Shown: one piece after another, positions 41,325 through 51,361 of the stretch | Numbering within the stretch: the first letter of the stretch is position 1 | Layout of the letters: each line of letters begins with the position of its first letter | Origin: Sordariomycetes sp. S80-01Y | Lineage: Eukaryota > Ascomycota > Sordariomycetes | Length of the DNA: 64,000 nucleotides | Direction of reading: 5' to 3' | NCBI GenBank assembly: GCA_037042185.1 | Contig: JAXQJY010000023.1 | Coordinates: 558,001 to 622,000 of the forward strand | Made by a program: the position numbers and the translations under genes | The notes under the pieces: model-generated | The model's database searches: none | What the model saw: only the letters and a program-made list of their open reading frames with translations | What the model was told of the DNA's origin: nothing

Positions 41325-41485
41325 ACCGTCCCAGATTGTTATTCTGGCTTTGGGGTGCAGAGACCAGTGGGGTCTTTTCAAGACATATCTTTTACCTAGT
41401 ATTTTCTTTTGTTTTCTCTTGTTTTCTTTTGTCGCTTATGTAGACACATATGATGGATTCATGAGGCAATGATTTAGTTAGTTCG

Positions 41486-41492
41486 ATAAATA
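41486..41492 (+). terminator. Possible poly(A) signal of the NRPS gene
   Basis: ATAAATA lies about 160 bases after the NRPS stop, downstream of a T-rich stretch. It resembles the loose A-rich poly(A) elements of fungi. Position and motif are the only evidence. Confidence 0.35.
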
Positions 41493-41996
41493 CAGCCTTC
41501 TGTATCACAAATTGTTCCCTGTGCTCCTAGTCGTTCAACGTGACACGAACACAGCGCTGCCTGTTGAACTGTGCGCCTGTGTAATGCCAAGATCAGGCGA
41601 AGGTTCTTTGCCGCCCAGAGCCAACCTGGTGTCCATCTTTGCTGAATGCTTCGACAGCACCGAAGATCCAAACACACGCTTCGATCCGATGCACCTCGTC
41701 GCATCGTCACCAATTTCCTCGGCACCCGGCCAACCCTTGCCATTGAGTCAGGGACTGATTGCCAGCAGCTGTTGCCCATGTCCACCGTTGATTTGAAGTG
41801 GGACCTCACCTCACCGCATCTTGGGCTGCTGTGGTAACTGTCACTTGTGGAGGTCGGGTCCCTGCATGTTGGGCCTTAGCGTCATTGGGTCATTTCCATG
41901 GTAGATTTTTCATGATAAAGCAACTCGCTTCCCTCCCCTCAGTTTTTTCCTCTGCCAATCCCATAGTCACCTCCATTGCTCACGCGGAGGCTGGTC

Positions 41997-42004
41997 TTTT
42001 ATAG
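41997..42004 (+). promoter_or_regulatory. TATA-like element before the coiled-coil gene
   Basis: TTTTATAG lies 68 bases upstream of the ATG at 42065, with a CCAAT box at 41955. The pyrimidine-rich stretch between this element and the ATG is typical of fungal 5' leaders. Confidence 0.4.
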
Positions 42005-42064
42005 CTGCTCTTCGCCCTTGTCGCCTGCATTCTCACAACTTTTTGACTCTTTGCAGAGATCAAT

Positions 42065-43958
42065 ATGGGTGGTTTTGTGTCCACGCCCAGTGGCTTCACC
42101 GAGGCCGACAAACAGGCCCTGGAGAAGCAAATCGCCGACAAGGACGACACGATCCGTGTTCTTGAAGGCGATCTCGCCAAGAAGGAAAAGGAATTCAACT
42201 CCACATCCGACGAAGCAAAAGATCTGCGCTCAAAGGTCGACGACCTGAGCCGTCAGCTGGAGACGGGCCGTTCCGACAGCGACGCTACCAAGGCCAGTGT
42301 GGCATCCCTCACCAAGGAGCTGCAGGATACTAAGTCGGAGCGCCAAACCTTGACCGCCCAGCTCGCCCAGCTCCAAGAGCAGCTCGATAAGACCAAGGCC
42401 GAGAATGCCGATCTTGCTTCTCAGCTCACCGAGCTCAAGTCCCAGCTGGAAAAGGCCACTGAGGAGCGTTCCAAGCTTGAGACCCAATGGAAGCAGGAAA
42501 TTGAGTCGCTAAAGGCTCAGGCGGCAGAGGACAGCAAGAAGCGTGCTGAGCTCCAGGAGGCGAGCTCCAAGTTGGAGGCTGACGTGGCCACTGCCAAGAA
42601 GGCTTTGGAAGAGCAGAAGAAGGCCGCCACCGACGCTGAAAACAAGAGTCGTTCCCTGTCCGAGACCAACGACAAGCTGAAGACCGACTCGGAAGCTCAG
42701 GCAGCTGATCTCAACAAGAAGATTGCCGAGCTCAAGGACAGCCAGGGCGCTTCACAAAAGGGGGTAGAGGAGTGGAAGACGAAGCACGATGCTGCCGAGG
42801 CCGCCAGGGCTACGGCTGCGAAGGAGGTCGACGATGCTCGGAAGCAGTTGACCGAGGCTCAGAGCAAAGCCACGCAGCTCGAGCAGTCGAAGAAGAAGAT
42901 GGAGGAGGAGCATGCGTCTAAGTTGAAGGAGGCTACGAATAAGACAGTGTCTCTCGAGACCGCAAACAAGACACTAACCGACGAAATCAGCACTCTGAAG
43001 AAGACGCAAGAGAGCGCCAAGTCTGAGCATGCTGATGCCGCTAAGAAGGTCAAGGAGGCAGAGAGCAAGCTGAAGACCGCTACCGAGGAGCTCGAGGCAC
43101 TCAAGAAGGCTCAGAAGGAAGACAAGACGAAGTCTGCTGATGCCACTAAGCGAGCTGAGGAGGCTGAGAAGAAGCTGAAGGCTGCTACCGAGGAAACCGA
43201 CGCTCTCAAGAAGGCTCAACAGGATGAAAAGACCAAGTCTGTCGATACTACTAAGCGAGCTGAAGAGGCCGAGAAGAAGCTCAAGACTATCACCGAGGAG
43301 CTCGAGGCTCTGAAGAAGACTCAGACTCAGGAGAAGGCCCAGGCTTCCGAGGCTGCGAAGAAGGCTTCCGAGGCCGACAGCAAGGTTACTGAAGCCGCCA
43401 AGAGGGCCGAAGAAGCTGAGGGCAAGCTCAAGACCATCACTGCGGAGCTCGAGACTTTGAAGAAGGCTCAGGCTGAGAACGCCTCCAAGTCTGCGGAAGC
43501 GGCGAAGAAGCTCGAAGAGGCCGAGTCCAAGGCTGCAGGAGCCGCCAAGAAGCTCGAGGAGACCAATGGAAAACTTCAAACCGCCAACGAAGAGACGAAG
43601 GCTGCGAAGAAGTCCCAGGAGGAGGCTCAAAGCAAGGCTGCCGAGGCATCCAAGAAGGTTGAGGAAGCGGATGGCAAGGCCAAGAAGGCCCTCAGCGTAA
43701 GACACTGGACGATCACTCGCATTGGAGAGCTATACTGACAATAGTGTTTAGGATAACAAGGACCTTGAGTCCAAGATTGCCGAGCTCCAGGCGCAAGCCA
43801 AGACCGCTACCGAAGCCGAGAAGGAGAAGAAGTCGCTCGCAGCCAAGGTTGAGACTCTCGAGGCCAAGATCAAGGAGCTTCAAGCTGCTAAGGCAACCGA
43901 CGGGAAGTCTGGGGAGACCAAGGACACTACTGAAGCCACCCCGGCCGCTGCTAAATAA
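42065..43958 (+). CDS. Long coiled-coil protein with N-myristoylation-type start
   Basis: The function is not known to me. The model has two exons, 42065-43696 and 43752-43958, with a 55-nt intron (GTAAGA donor, TACTGAC branch, TTTAG acceptor, phase 0). The predicted protein has 612 residues. Without splicing the frame ends at 43738; splicing restores the same Lys/Glu/Ala-rich composition to the end. Nearly all of the protein is heptad-like coiled coil rich in K, E, A and Q. It has no membrane segment and only a short tail ending TPAAAK. The start MGGFVST fits the consensus for N-terminal myristoylation (Gly2, Ser6), which would place a long rod on a membrane. The second half contains about six degenerate copies of a ~35-residue unit with KRAEEAEKKLK and EELEALKK. 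It could be a cytoskeletal or eisosome-like scaffold, but that is a guess. It lies 740 bases right of the NRPS on the same strand. Confidence 0.88.
43019..43690 (+). repeat. Degenerate tandem repeat (~105-150 nt units) coding for coiled-coil heptads
   Basis: Units built around A-K-R-A-E-E-A-E-K-K-L-K and ELEALKKAQ recur about six times in the coiled-coil gene. The first three are the closest (KRAEEAEKKLKAATEE, KRAEEAEKKLKTITEE). Spacing is about 35 residues for those and longer later. This suggests growth by internal tandem duplication. Confidence 0.7.
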
Positions 43959-44745
43959 GTATCGGTATGGGAGTGTATGCCGCCAGGTCCCTGTGATGGA
44001 CGCGGCGGGAGGACGAGGACGTCTGACGAATGTACATGACATGATATGTTGTGACGGCTTGCATGATTCATGCATATGACAAGCGTTCGATACCCATCTA
44101 TAGTTTTGATATTCAGTCTCTACTTAATTACTTTACAGCGAGTTGGCTTGATAGTGAAATCTTTCCACAGCAATTGGTGACGCTCTGCCCCTTGCATATT
44201 GTAGAGCTAAAATCAGTCTCAATTCATTCCTCCCTTTGATAAGAGTCTTTAAGCGAGTCAGGTGATGCATGGACTTCACCTGAGCTGGCAGCGAGGTAGA
44301 GCCATGGCTTACACCCTCCATTACGCTATATCTCTAGGGGCCGAGTGGAAAACCCTTTTTGCTGAGATCCAGACTTGATCTAAGCTGATTCGGGCACCAA
44401 ACCAGTGTATTCATCCAAGCTAAAGCATTCCTTCCCGTTGACCCCCTTCACATCTGTGACTTATCAGCTGTGAATCATCATCGTCCTGAGTCAAATTGTA
44501 GGCCAGGGAGTACGAGGGCCTTTTATGAGTTGGGGCAGTGTTGAACGTTGTCCACGGAAGATTATGTCCAGGCCTGTAATCCGCGGCTCGATCTTTGTTT
44601 GTGCAATACTCGCTCCAGGGCATGTCGGCAAAAGCCCTGCCACTCCATGGATCGCCCCAAAGCAGTCGACTAGACATCATGGGGTAGGATTCGACAATAC
44701 GTCATCGGTTTCGTATCTTACTCTTTCTGGTTGTAATGCTGCGGC

Positions 44746-44764
44746 GTGCGGTGCGGTGCGGCAC
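44746..44764 (+). repeat. Short GTGCG tandem repeat
   Basis: Three copies of GTGCG in a row end in GGCAC, giving a small G-rich tract with weak dyad symmetry (GTGC...GCAC). No function is inferred. Confidence 0.5.
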
Positions 44765-45515
44765 AGGTTGATGGGGTTCTGTTTGTGAGCGGGCACGTCG
44801 CGAGATGCGGCACAGTCGCGCTGTCAGGCACAACAGGTGCATGCTTGCATTGCTGGATGAATGTGACACTACTATTGGGACTTCTGTAACAGAACATGTA
44901 ATCTGGGCTCTTAGATGGCTCAATTTCGTGTGCCTGTGATGGATTCGCTGTGTTTGGGTGCTTAGCCAAAGTGAGTCGAAAGTAAACAGCGCTGAGAGCT
45001 TCTTACTGGCAGAATTTTAGCCTGTCTTTCTAAGTTTACTTGCAGAAGTCCTAACAGGGATATTCCAATCCTTCGAAGAGGATATCCGGTCTACATGGGC
45101 TCTTAGAGCCTAGAGTGGAGAACACCACACATGGCCTTTCACGAAGCCGACTGGTCCAGCAAGGTGATCTTCGGTCTTGTTCCTAAAAGAGCTGAATACC
45201 AAAATAGATCACATTGCCTTGAAGCTTGACGTAGTTCCGGACACATCTGAAGTCCTCTCGAGGGTTTCAGATCGACTCGTGCCTCACACTAAGACCCAAT
45301 ATTCGACAATAAGGGTCTATGATCGTCTCCCACATGACCTTTGTTTCTTTTAGCTCATGATATTTACATACTAAAAAAACATCTCCACCCATTATGTGAC
45401 ATCATTCCAAGTTACTGGTGGCAAAAGCCAGCCGCAGACGTTGGGGGCTCGGAATAGCTTCAGATCAAGTATAACGACCGAGATAAAGAGGCGTAGACAC
45501 GCGCAAAGAAAGAAC

Positions 45516-45522
45516 TATATAA
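45516..45522 (+). promoter_or_regulatory. TATA box of the small secreted protein gene
   Basis: TATATAA lies 157 bases before the ATG at 45673. It is followed by an A/C-rich, CACCAAGAACAC-like leader typical of well-expressed fungal genes. Confidence 0.55.
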
Positions 45523-45672
45523 CTTGTTGGACCTAAAGCGTTCTCAAACTTAAATTCAAGCTATCACTCTACTCCCAATCCACCAAGAACACAACAACCA
45601 CGCCATAACACATACCCTCGCCAATACACTGAGCAAGCTCATCCGCAACAAGCAAAGCCTTCCAACGTCACG

Positions 45673-46399
45673 ATGCGCTGCTCTCACCTTTCCCTTTTGG
45701 CTCTATCCGGAATGGCCAAGGCTGCCCCCAACCCAGCACCTCAATGGACTCCTCCTTCTTATGACATTACTGAGGCGTTCCCGGTAGACGATGGCAATCC
45801 ACAGCAAGTTTACTTCTACAAGCAAATCTCAGTAAGTACGCCGCGTCCTGTGGCTCGATGGCTTTCTCATAATGAGGCAGATCAACCAGCAGTGCGGTGA
45901 TTCAGAAGGTACCGTCGAATGCAGTGTCGGGCAAGAAGAGTCCAAGTCCTATGGTGTGAGCTGGGGAGCCGACGTCTCGGGAGCAGGCTGGATCTCGGCA
46001 GGATTTTCCGTCTCCGAGGAGGTCTCAACCGGCTCTTCGAATGAGTGCACCAACAAACCAGGCGATGATGACGAGGAGTTGCATCAATGGATCTGCATGT
46101 GGAAGCGCGTTGGTCATACGTGAGTCGCAACGTCTCCGCAACCCTACCTTTCATGAACTAAGTGTTGGCACAGAGAGTACACCGTCCAAGACTGGAGCCG
46201 TCCCAACACCGGTGACGACGATGACTGGGAGGAGTCATCGGAACCTTATCAGATGTGGTCTCCCAACTCGGATGAGATGGGCCATGACTATGTCTGCGCT
46301 TGGGACGATGACTGCGAAGATCAAGGATCCGAGTGGTGGGGTCCTAGTCGCACCGCTGGCGAGCCTCAAAGCTACCCATTCGATGATAAATGGCAGTGA
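45673..46399 (+). CDS. Small secreted acidic cysteine-bearing protein (effector-like)
   Basis: I do not recognise the family. The model has three exons, 45673-45831, 45881-46119 and 46174-46399, with introns of 49 and 54 nt (donors GTAAGT and GTGAGT), and encodes 207 residues. Residues 1-17 form a plausible signal peptide (SLLALSGMAKA, cleavage after AKA). The mature part has six cysteines, many Trp/Tyr, and a Gly/Ser-rich core (GVSWGADVSG, SAGFSVSEEVS) that looks like beta-strand sequence. It is followed by WICMWKRVGHT and a strongly acidic C-terminal third (DDDDWEESSE). Small size, secretion signal and even cysteine number fit a secreted fungal effector, allergen-like or toxin-like protein; none of these is established. 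A TATA box and a long A/C-rich leader suggest regulated, strong expression. Confidence 0.78.
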
Positions 46400-47165
46400 G
46401 CTGGCTGATTTACTTGCGCTGAAAATATGGGTTTCCGTGAGAATGTTAGCGGTTGTGTCGTACATCCTTTAGGGCCGATATTATTTTGCAGCGCCCATTA
46501 TTATCTTCAAATCTGCTCTACATGTATGTGACCTACTGAGCGACGTAATTTTGAACACCTTGCCTGTCTACGGTTGTATTCTTTGCGGGTAGGAGAGTAG
46601 CTACCGACAGCTGTTTAAATTAGGGACTTGAAAACTTCAACCAAGAGCCTAGGACGGAGGATGTGTCATCGTCACATACACTTGACTACGAGACCAGGTG
46701 TAATCATTCCCACGCTACGGTGGAGACTTACATCGAGCCATCTCACTAGGCAGCCGAGGGAAATTGGAGAAGTTCTGTGGCTGAGTTGGAAGTAAAGCAC
46801 AAGGGCTCTGGCTGCCCGCCATGGTCACACTGGACGCAATGGCAGCTGGCCAGTGGTGAAACTAGAGCCAGTTTGAGAAGCCGCTGAGTGCACCCCATCC
46901 TTGTAGCTCCCCAGTGGGTTCCTGCACGAGCTCGCTGTTAATAGTGATCCTGTTGGCCATGGCAAGGTCACATCCAAGCGCGGGCCTGATTGCGTGGCCG
47001 TGCTAATGCAGCGTTGAACCAACTGCATATCAGGCGTTCTTCGCCCTCCCTCGGCTACAGCTGGGATATGGAACATAAGTGTGCATGAAGCCCGAATCCG
47101 GACCGCAAATCCTACACTCTTGATTCATGACACTTCTGTACGAATTTACATTCTTCAAATCCACC
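46400..47165. other. Intergenic between the secreted protein and the GTPase gene
   Basis: I see no supportable gene. The stretch contains the 3' flank of the secreted protein gene (T-rich, with TATTATTTTG near 46480) and the promoter of the GTPase gene. No clear TATA box was found. Confidence 0.55.
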
Positions 47166-50100
47166 ATGGTTACCGTCAGGACTGCACCAGCCGACATCCC
47201 AATCCCATCCGTCGAGAGCCACGAATCTACGAATCAGTTATTGGAAGGCAACTTCCGTTTGAATCTTGACGAAGACCATACACCTTCATCCTCGGCACCG
47301 CCCAATGGAACTCAAGGCGATCCGTTAAGGGATTCTTCTCAATCCTCTCCCAGCCTTGCAAATGACTTTTCACGCGTCCGCCTTGCAACCACCCCTCCAG
47401 CGTCGACGGTAAACCCGGGCCCTAGAACGCCACCCCGTGACCCATCAGTCTCTACCAGCCTTTATAGTGCTACATCAAGAGCTACCCCAGTACCAGACAC
47501 ACGGCAGGTGCTCTCACCATCCCCACTCCCTACGCCAGCCTCGGTTAGAGACCTTCATCGAGTGAGCGATGAAGATCCTCCCTCAGATGCCGCTCGCTCC
47601 ATCGACTATGAGCGAGCCTTAGAGAAATGCAGATCAGTCATGTCAGACATGGAAGTCGCTCTGCGAGGCTCGCATTTGCACATCGACCAAGACTTTTCGA
47701 TCCGAATGTTGCATCAGCTGGCTTTCTCATTGGCCTCATTCCAGTACCCCTTGAAAAGAACTGTAGGCTTTGTCGGCGACTCTGGTGTTGGCAAGAGCAG
47801 TCTTCTCAATTCATTGCTCGATGCCAAAGACCTTGCCAGAACGGTACGTCTTCGCTGCTGCAAAGCGTTGAGCTGGGAAAGCCCGCTAATGCCAAAATGC
47901 GACAGGGGAGCAGCGGCTCAGCGTGCACATGTGCTGCCACAGAATATCGCTACCACGAGGGCCCAGATATGAAGATCAGCGTTGAACTCTTCACCGAGGA
48001 AGAATTATGTACCCAACTCAGGCTCTCCTTACAGTCATACCGTGCTTTTCACCTCGAAGAGATCGAAGAGATCGAAGAGGAAAAGGTGGATAACGAGCAC
48101 ATGCGGGACATAGAATCAAGGGCAAAACTCGCCGCCGACACCTTCGATGCAATGTTCCGAGGACATTCCTCGGGGTATGAGACTCTTCTTGAGGCAAATG
48201 AATCAGCTGCTCTGGAGACCTTGACAGAACGGATGCGACAGTCAAGGCCTTCCGGTCAGACCATAGAGCATCCACACCTATCGCACGAGGAGTGCTCAAG
48301 GCTACTAATGAATCTCTCATCGGAGTCTCCATCTCGAGAACAGCCTGCACTATGGCCCTACATCAAAGTGATCAGGTACGTGTTCTACTCACCCATGCAT
48401 CCAAGATGCCAACTTTTGACGCCCAGGGTGTACCTTAACGCACATATTCTACGTGCAGGACTTGCACTTGTTGATCTTCCAGGTATATTGCGTGGTTCTC
48501 ATATTTCTTTCACCTAGCCAACTAAAAATTGCAGGTCTCCGTGACGTGAACTCGGCCCGCGAGGTTGTCACAGAGCGTTATTTGAAAGAATGTGATGAGA
48601 TATTTGCCATTTGTAAGATAGGAAGAGCAGCCACGGACCAAGGTGTCAGCAACGTTATTCAATTGGCCCAGAAAATGGGCTTGCGCAACATCGGCATCGT
48701 GTGTACACGAGCGGAGGTAAATCAGAACTCTCACAACGTAACTCATCGGTTTACTCACCTTTGACAGGAAATCAGAGCTGAGGAAGCCATCAGAGATTTC
48801 CCAGGAGAAAAGGCAGACATGATCAAGAATCTGAAATATGTTGTCGACACTGATCAAAGAGACTTGGACAATGCAGATGCAGAGCTCAATAATATTGAGG
48901 ACGATGAAGAGGACGAGGCCGAGGCAACACGCCTCTCGAATCTAGTGAGGAGGGTTAGGTACGTGACAAATTCAGTGGTGCATAGAGAGGACACAACGTT
49001 GACTTTGTATGCAGAAAGAGAAAGACCCTGCACGAAAAAGAGTAAGCAAACCCCCAGCGATGGTTGAGAAATCTAGGACTAAACTCTGCCCTTTTTCGCG
49101 GCAGGCTCTTGACCCTCATGATGGAATGCCGCAACGAAGCAGTTTCCCGACAACTTCGAGAACAATATCGGGACGCAGTGCTTACCGACGAACTGAAGGT
49201 GTTCAGCGTCGGCAATCATCTATACTGGGACAACAGAAACAAACATAGGAAGGTATCGCTCCCTTACCTCGTTCTCAGTGGCATAATTGAGCTGCGCAAG
49301 CATTGCCTTTCCATTGTTGCCAGCAGCCAGCGACAAGCGGTGAACCATTACATTGCCAACGAGATTCCTGGTTTCTTAGCCCAAGTCGACAACTGGGTTG
49401 AGTCAGGTGCGAGGTGCGTTGGTACTGAAAGGCGGGAAGCCATAATTCGAACTCTGGATCAAGCTGAGTCCCGCCTCAGTCAGGTAAGGCTCACATCCCC
49501 TTCCCAACCAGATTGCAATCCTAATGAAGAGCCTCGCCATAAAGAGCTTGGCATCAAGGACCAGCGCTATCAATACCCTAGCGGCAGACGCCAATCGGGA
49601 TTTTAGCACACGTGTTTATGAAAGTAAGTCACACTCTGCTGAAATTCCAACCCGAGAATCAGTTGGGAGATCCGGGCTTTAGTCGCTGTATCTCACCATG
49701 GATCAGAGCGGCAAATTGGTGCCTGGAAACGATCCGCGCAAGAAGCTGCGGCTGAATGGGCAGGCGTAAGTGATCCCGCTCACATTTGAGTACTCTATGT
49801 AGAGCGCTAACGAAGGGTGATTAGTGGGCGCCTGGTGAGTGAATATGCTGGTAGTTGAATCGTGAGTTGAGCGCTGACAGCACTAGGCACATATTCTGCT
49901 TTCTGTCGAAATTACGGGCAGCACAAAACCACCGCTACCAAAATCCCCCGCGACTGGAATGCAGAAATCATTGATGCGATGAGAGGAGACCTAGAGGAAC
50001 CGTGGAATGATCTGACAGCTGCTATTGATAATCGGCAAGAGGCCCTGATCACAACTATCGAGGGTGCAACAGAGGCGGCAATCGAAACTTTGGGTAAAGC

Positions 50101-50807
50101 GCCATTCAAAACTCTCCTGTTTTTCTTTTGACTACTCGGAAACTGGAGCTCGAAGCTGACACGCTTCAAGAAGATGCGTTTGAAGGCTACGCGGATGTAC
50201 CCACAGCGCTGGTGAAAATGCTAGCGACCCAACAACGCATTCTCCTGAATCGCACGAGGGACGAGCAAGAAAAGCTACGAAGACAATTTGGGTAATAATG
50301 GCTGTTACAATGCTAGATAATGTGACGGCTAATGCCTAAGCTAGCATCATACGTATCGAAGCCTTGTCAAGCATTCGCTCTTCTTTGATAGGGCAAGCCA
50401 TGGAGGCTTCCTACAACCGATGTAGCAGGGACAGCGGTAAGTGTGTTCCGTCAACTTAAGAAGCCCTCCACTATACACTTTCTCACATCCCATCTCCTTC
50501 AGGAGGCGGTGTCGATAGGCGGCGGAAGACCATCATAGGCGACACACTGAGTGACAACGCGTTGTTCATGAGTCTAATGACTGGGTTTCGCAAACTTTTC
50601 GAATCCGAAACCGCCAAATTTCAAGAAGGCTTGCAGGTCGCTGTGTCTGCCTATCTTGAAACTATCCGGGAGAACTTTGATCTGGTCCGAAAGGAGAGCG
50701 TGGTGAGGCAGGGCGAGGAGGATCCCGAGTTTCGCGACCGTGTCAGTGAAGCCTCTGAGGCTATAAGGGAATGCGTGAGGAGATTTCAACCCTTGATCAG
50801 CGCTTGA
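47166..50807 (+). CDS. Dynamin-like large GTPase related to nuclear GTPase SLIP-GC (fungal family)
   Basis: A predicted 969-residue GTPase. The start is the ATG at 47166 in a strong context (CCACCATGG); an ATG 39 bases upstream in frame has a poorer one. Exons: 47166-47843, 47906-48375, 48427-48482, 48535-48716, 48768-48958, 49015-49041, 49105-49483, 49530-49623, 49683-49765, 49825-49834, 49887-50093, 50156-50291, 50345-50436, 50503-50807. Lengths sum to 2,910, a multiple of three. G1 is GDSGVGKS (about 204-211), the switch I area is GSSGSACTC, G3 is DLPG (399-402, split by an intron), and a G4-like CTRAE lies at 458-462. Residues 1-150 are low-complexity, Ser/Pro-rich. An acidic run (EDDEEDE) and helical middle and C-terminal parts follow, with the family-like signature TYSAFCRNYG. 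Human SLIP-GC is a nuclear GTPase; the role of fungal members is unclear to me. Least certain are the 46-nt intron at 49484-49529, the 10-nt exon and the acceptor near 49886. Confidence 0.8.
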
Positions 50808-51361
50808 ATAGGGTGCCTTTCTTCTGCAAGGTGTGTTAGGTTTAACGCACAAGTCCTTGTTATGAACATGCAATCGTGTTCAATGTCCGTTACCATCCCA
50901 AGGAGCTACCCTTCTCATGCCCTTCAAAAGCCGAGTCAATAATAGGTTCAGGCAATGCGGGAACGAGCTGTGTCATCCATCTCTCCAATTTGTAACGCAA
51001 GTACCATATTTGACTTTGCATGTTCCCCCTGGGCTTTGGGCTTTGGGCTTTGGACGTCGCAATAGACTGACCACTCCATGCCGGAACACGGCTCCGGTAC
51101 GTGAGCTTTCTCCATCTTTCTCGAACTCATAACGTTCCTGAGTTCTTTCATTTGTTTGTTTTTAGAAACTTGAGTCGTTTATCATTCCTCTCGGATCTGT
51201 CAGAAGGATCAATGGTGCACGCCCGGCAGCTGCGGTAGGGTCTCAAGATCAAGCAACGCCAGATCCGGCTTCCATGTCATTTCAAAACAAAGATATGTGC
51301 ATTGGCTTTCGACTTCAAGCTAAATATATACAGCTGCATTCTTCACACCTCAGGGAGCCCT
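50808..51361. other. Convergent intergenic region between GTPase and LPMO genes
   Basis: The GTPase gene (+) and the LPMO gene (-) end toward each other here. The stretch holds both 3' flanks and a GGGCTTT heptamer repeat at 51031-51053. I see no gene. Confidence 0.6.
51031..51053 (+). repeat. GGGCTTT heptanucleotide microsatellite
   Basis: There are three perfect copies of GGGCTTT plus two further bases. It lies in the convergent intergenic region. The unit is not the fungal telomere repeat TTAGGG. Confidence 0.9.

Larger units (their letters stand above)
41325..42064. other. Intergenic: NRPS 3' flank and promoter of the coiled-coil gene
   Basis: The first ~90 bases after the NRPS stop are T-rich (TTTTCTTTTG-type runs), followed by an ATAAATA element at 41486-41492 that could be a poly(A) signal. 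Near the right end, CCAAT (41955-41959) and TTTTATAG (41997-42004) lie 110 and 68 bases before the next ATG. I see no supportable coding sequence here. Confidence 0.6.
43959..45672. other. Intergenic, 1.7 kb, no supportable gene
   Basis: The short open frames in this stretch have no recognisable motif and no plausible splicing. A GC-rich cluster with GTGCG repeats lies at 44746-44764. The last ~150 bases are an A/C-rich 5' leader with a TATA box before the next gene. Confidence 0.6.

Noticed and set aside
41325-42064. Small frames right after the NRPS as a possible thioesterase or MbtH-like partner
   Set aside because: None shows GxSxG, an MbtH signature or any conserved motif; fungal NRPSs do not generally need MbtH proteins.
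42974-43705. 243-codon Leu/Ser-rich minus-strand frame resembling a membrane protein
   Set aside because: It is the antisense image of the Lys/Glu/Ala coiled-coil repeats; Leu/Ser/Gly runs arise from the complement of AAG/GAG/GCT codons.
51031-51053. GGGCTTT repeat as an internal telomere remnant
   Set aside because: The unit is not TTAGGG or a one-step variant of it, and only three copies are present.
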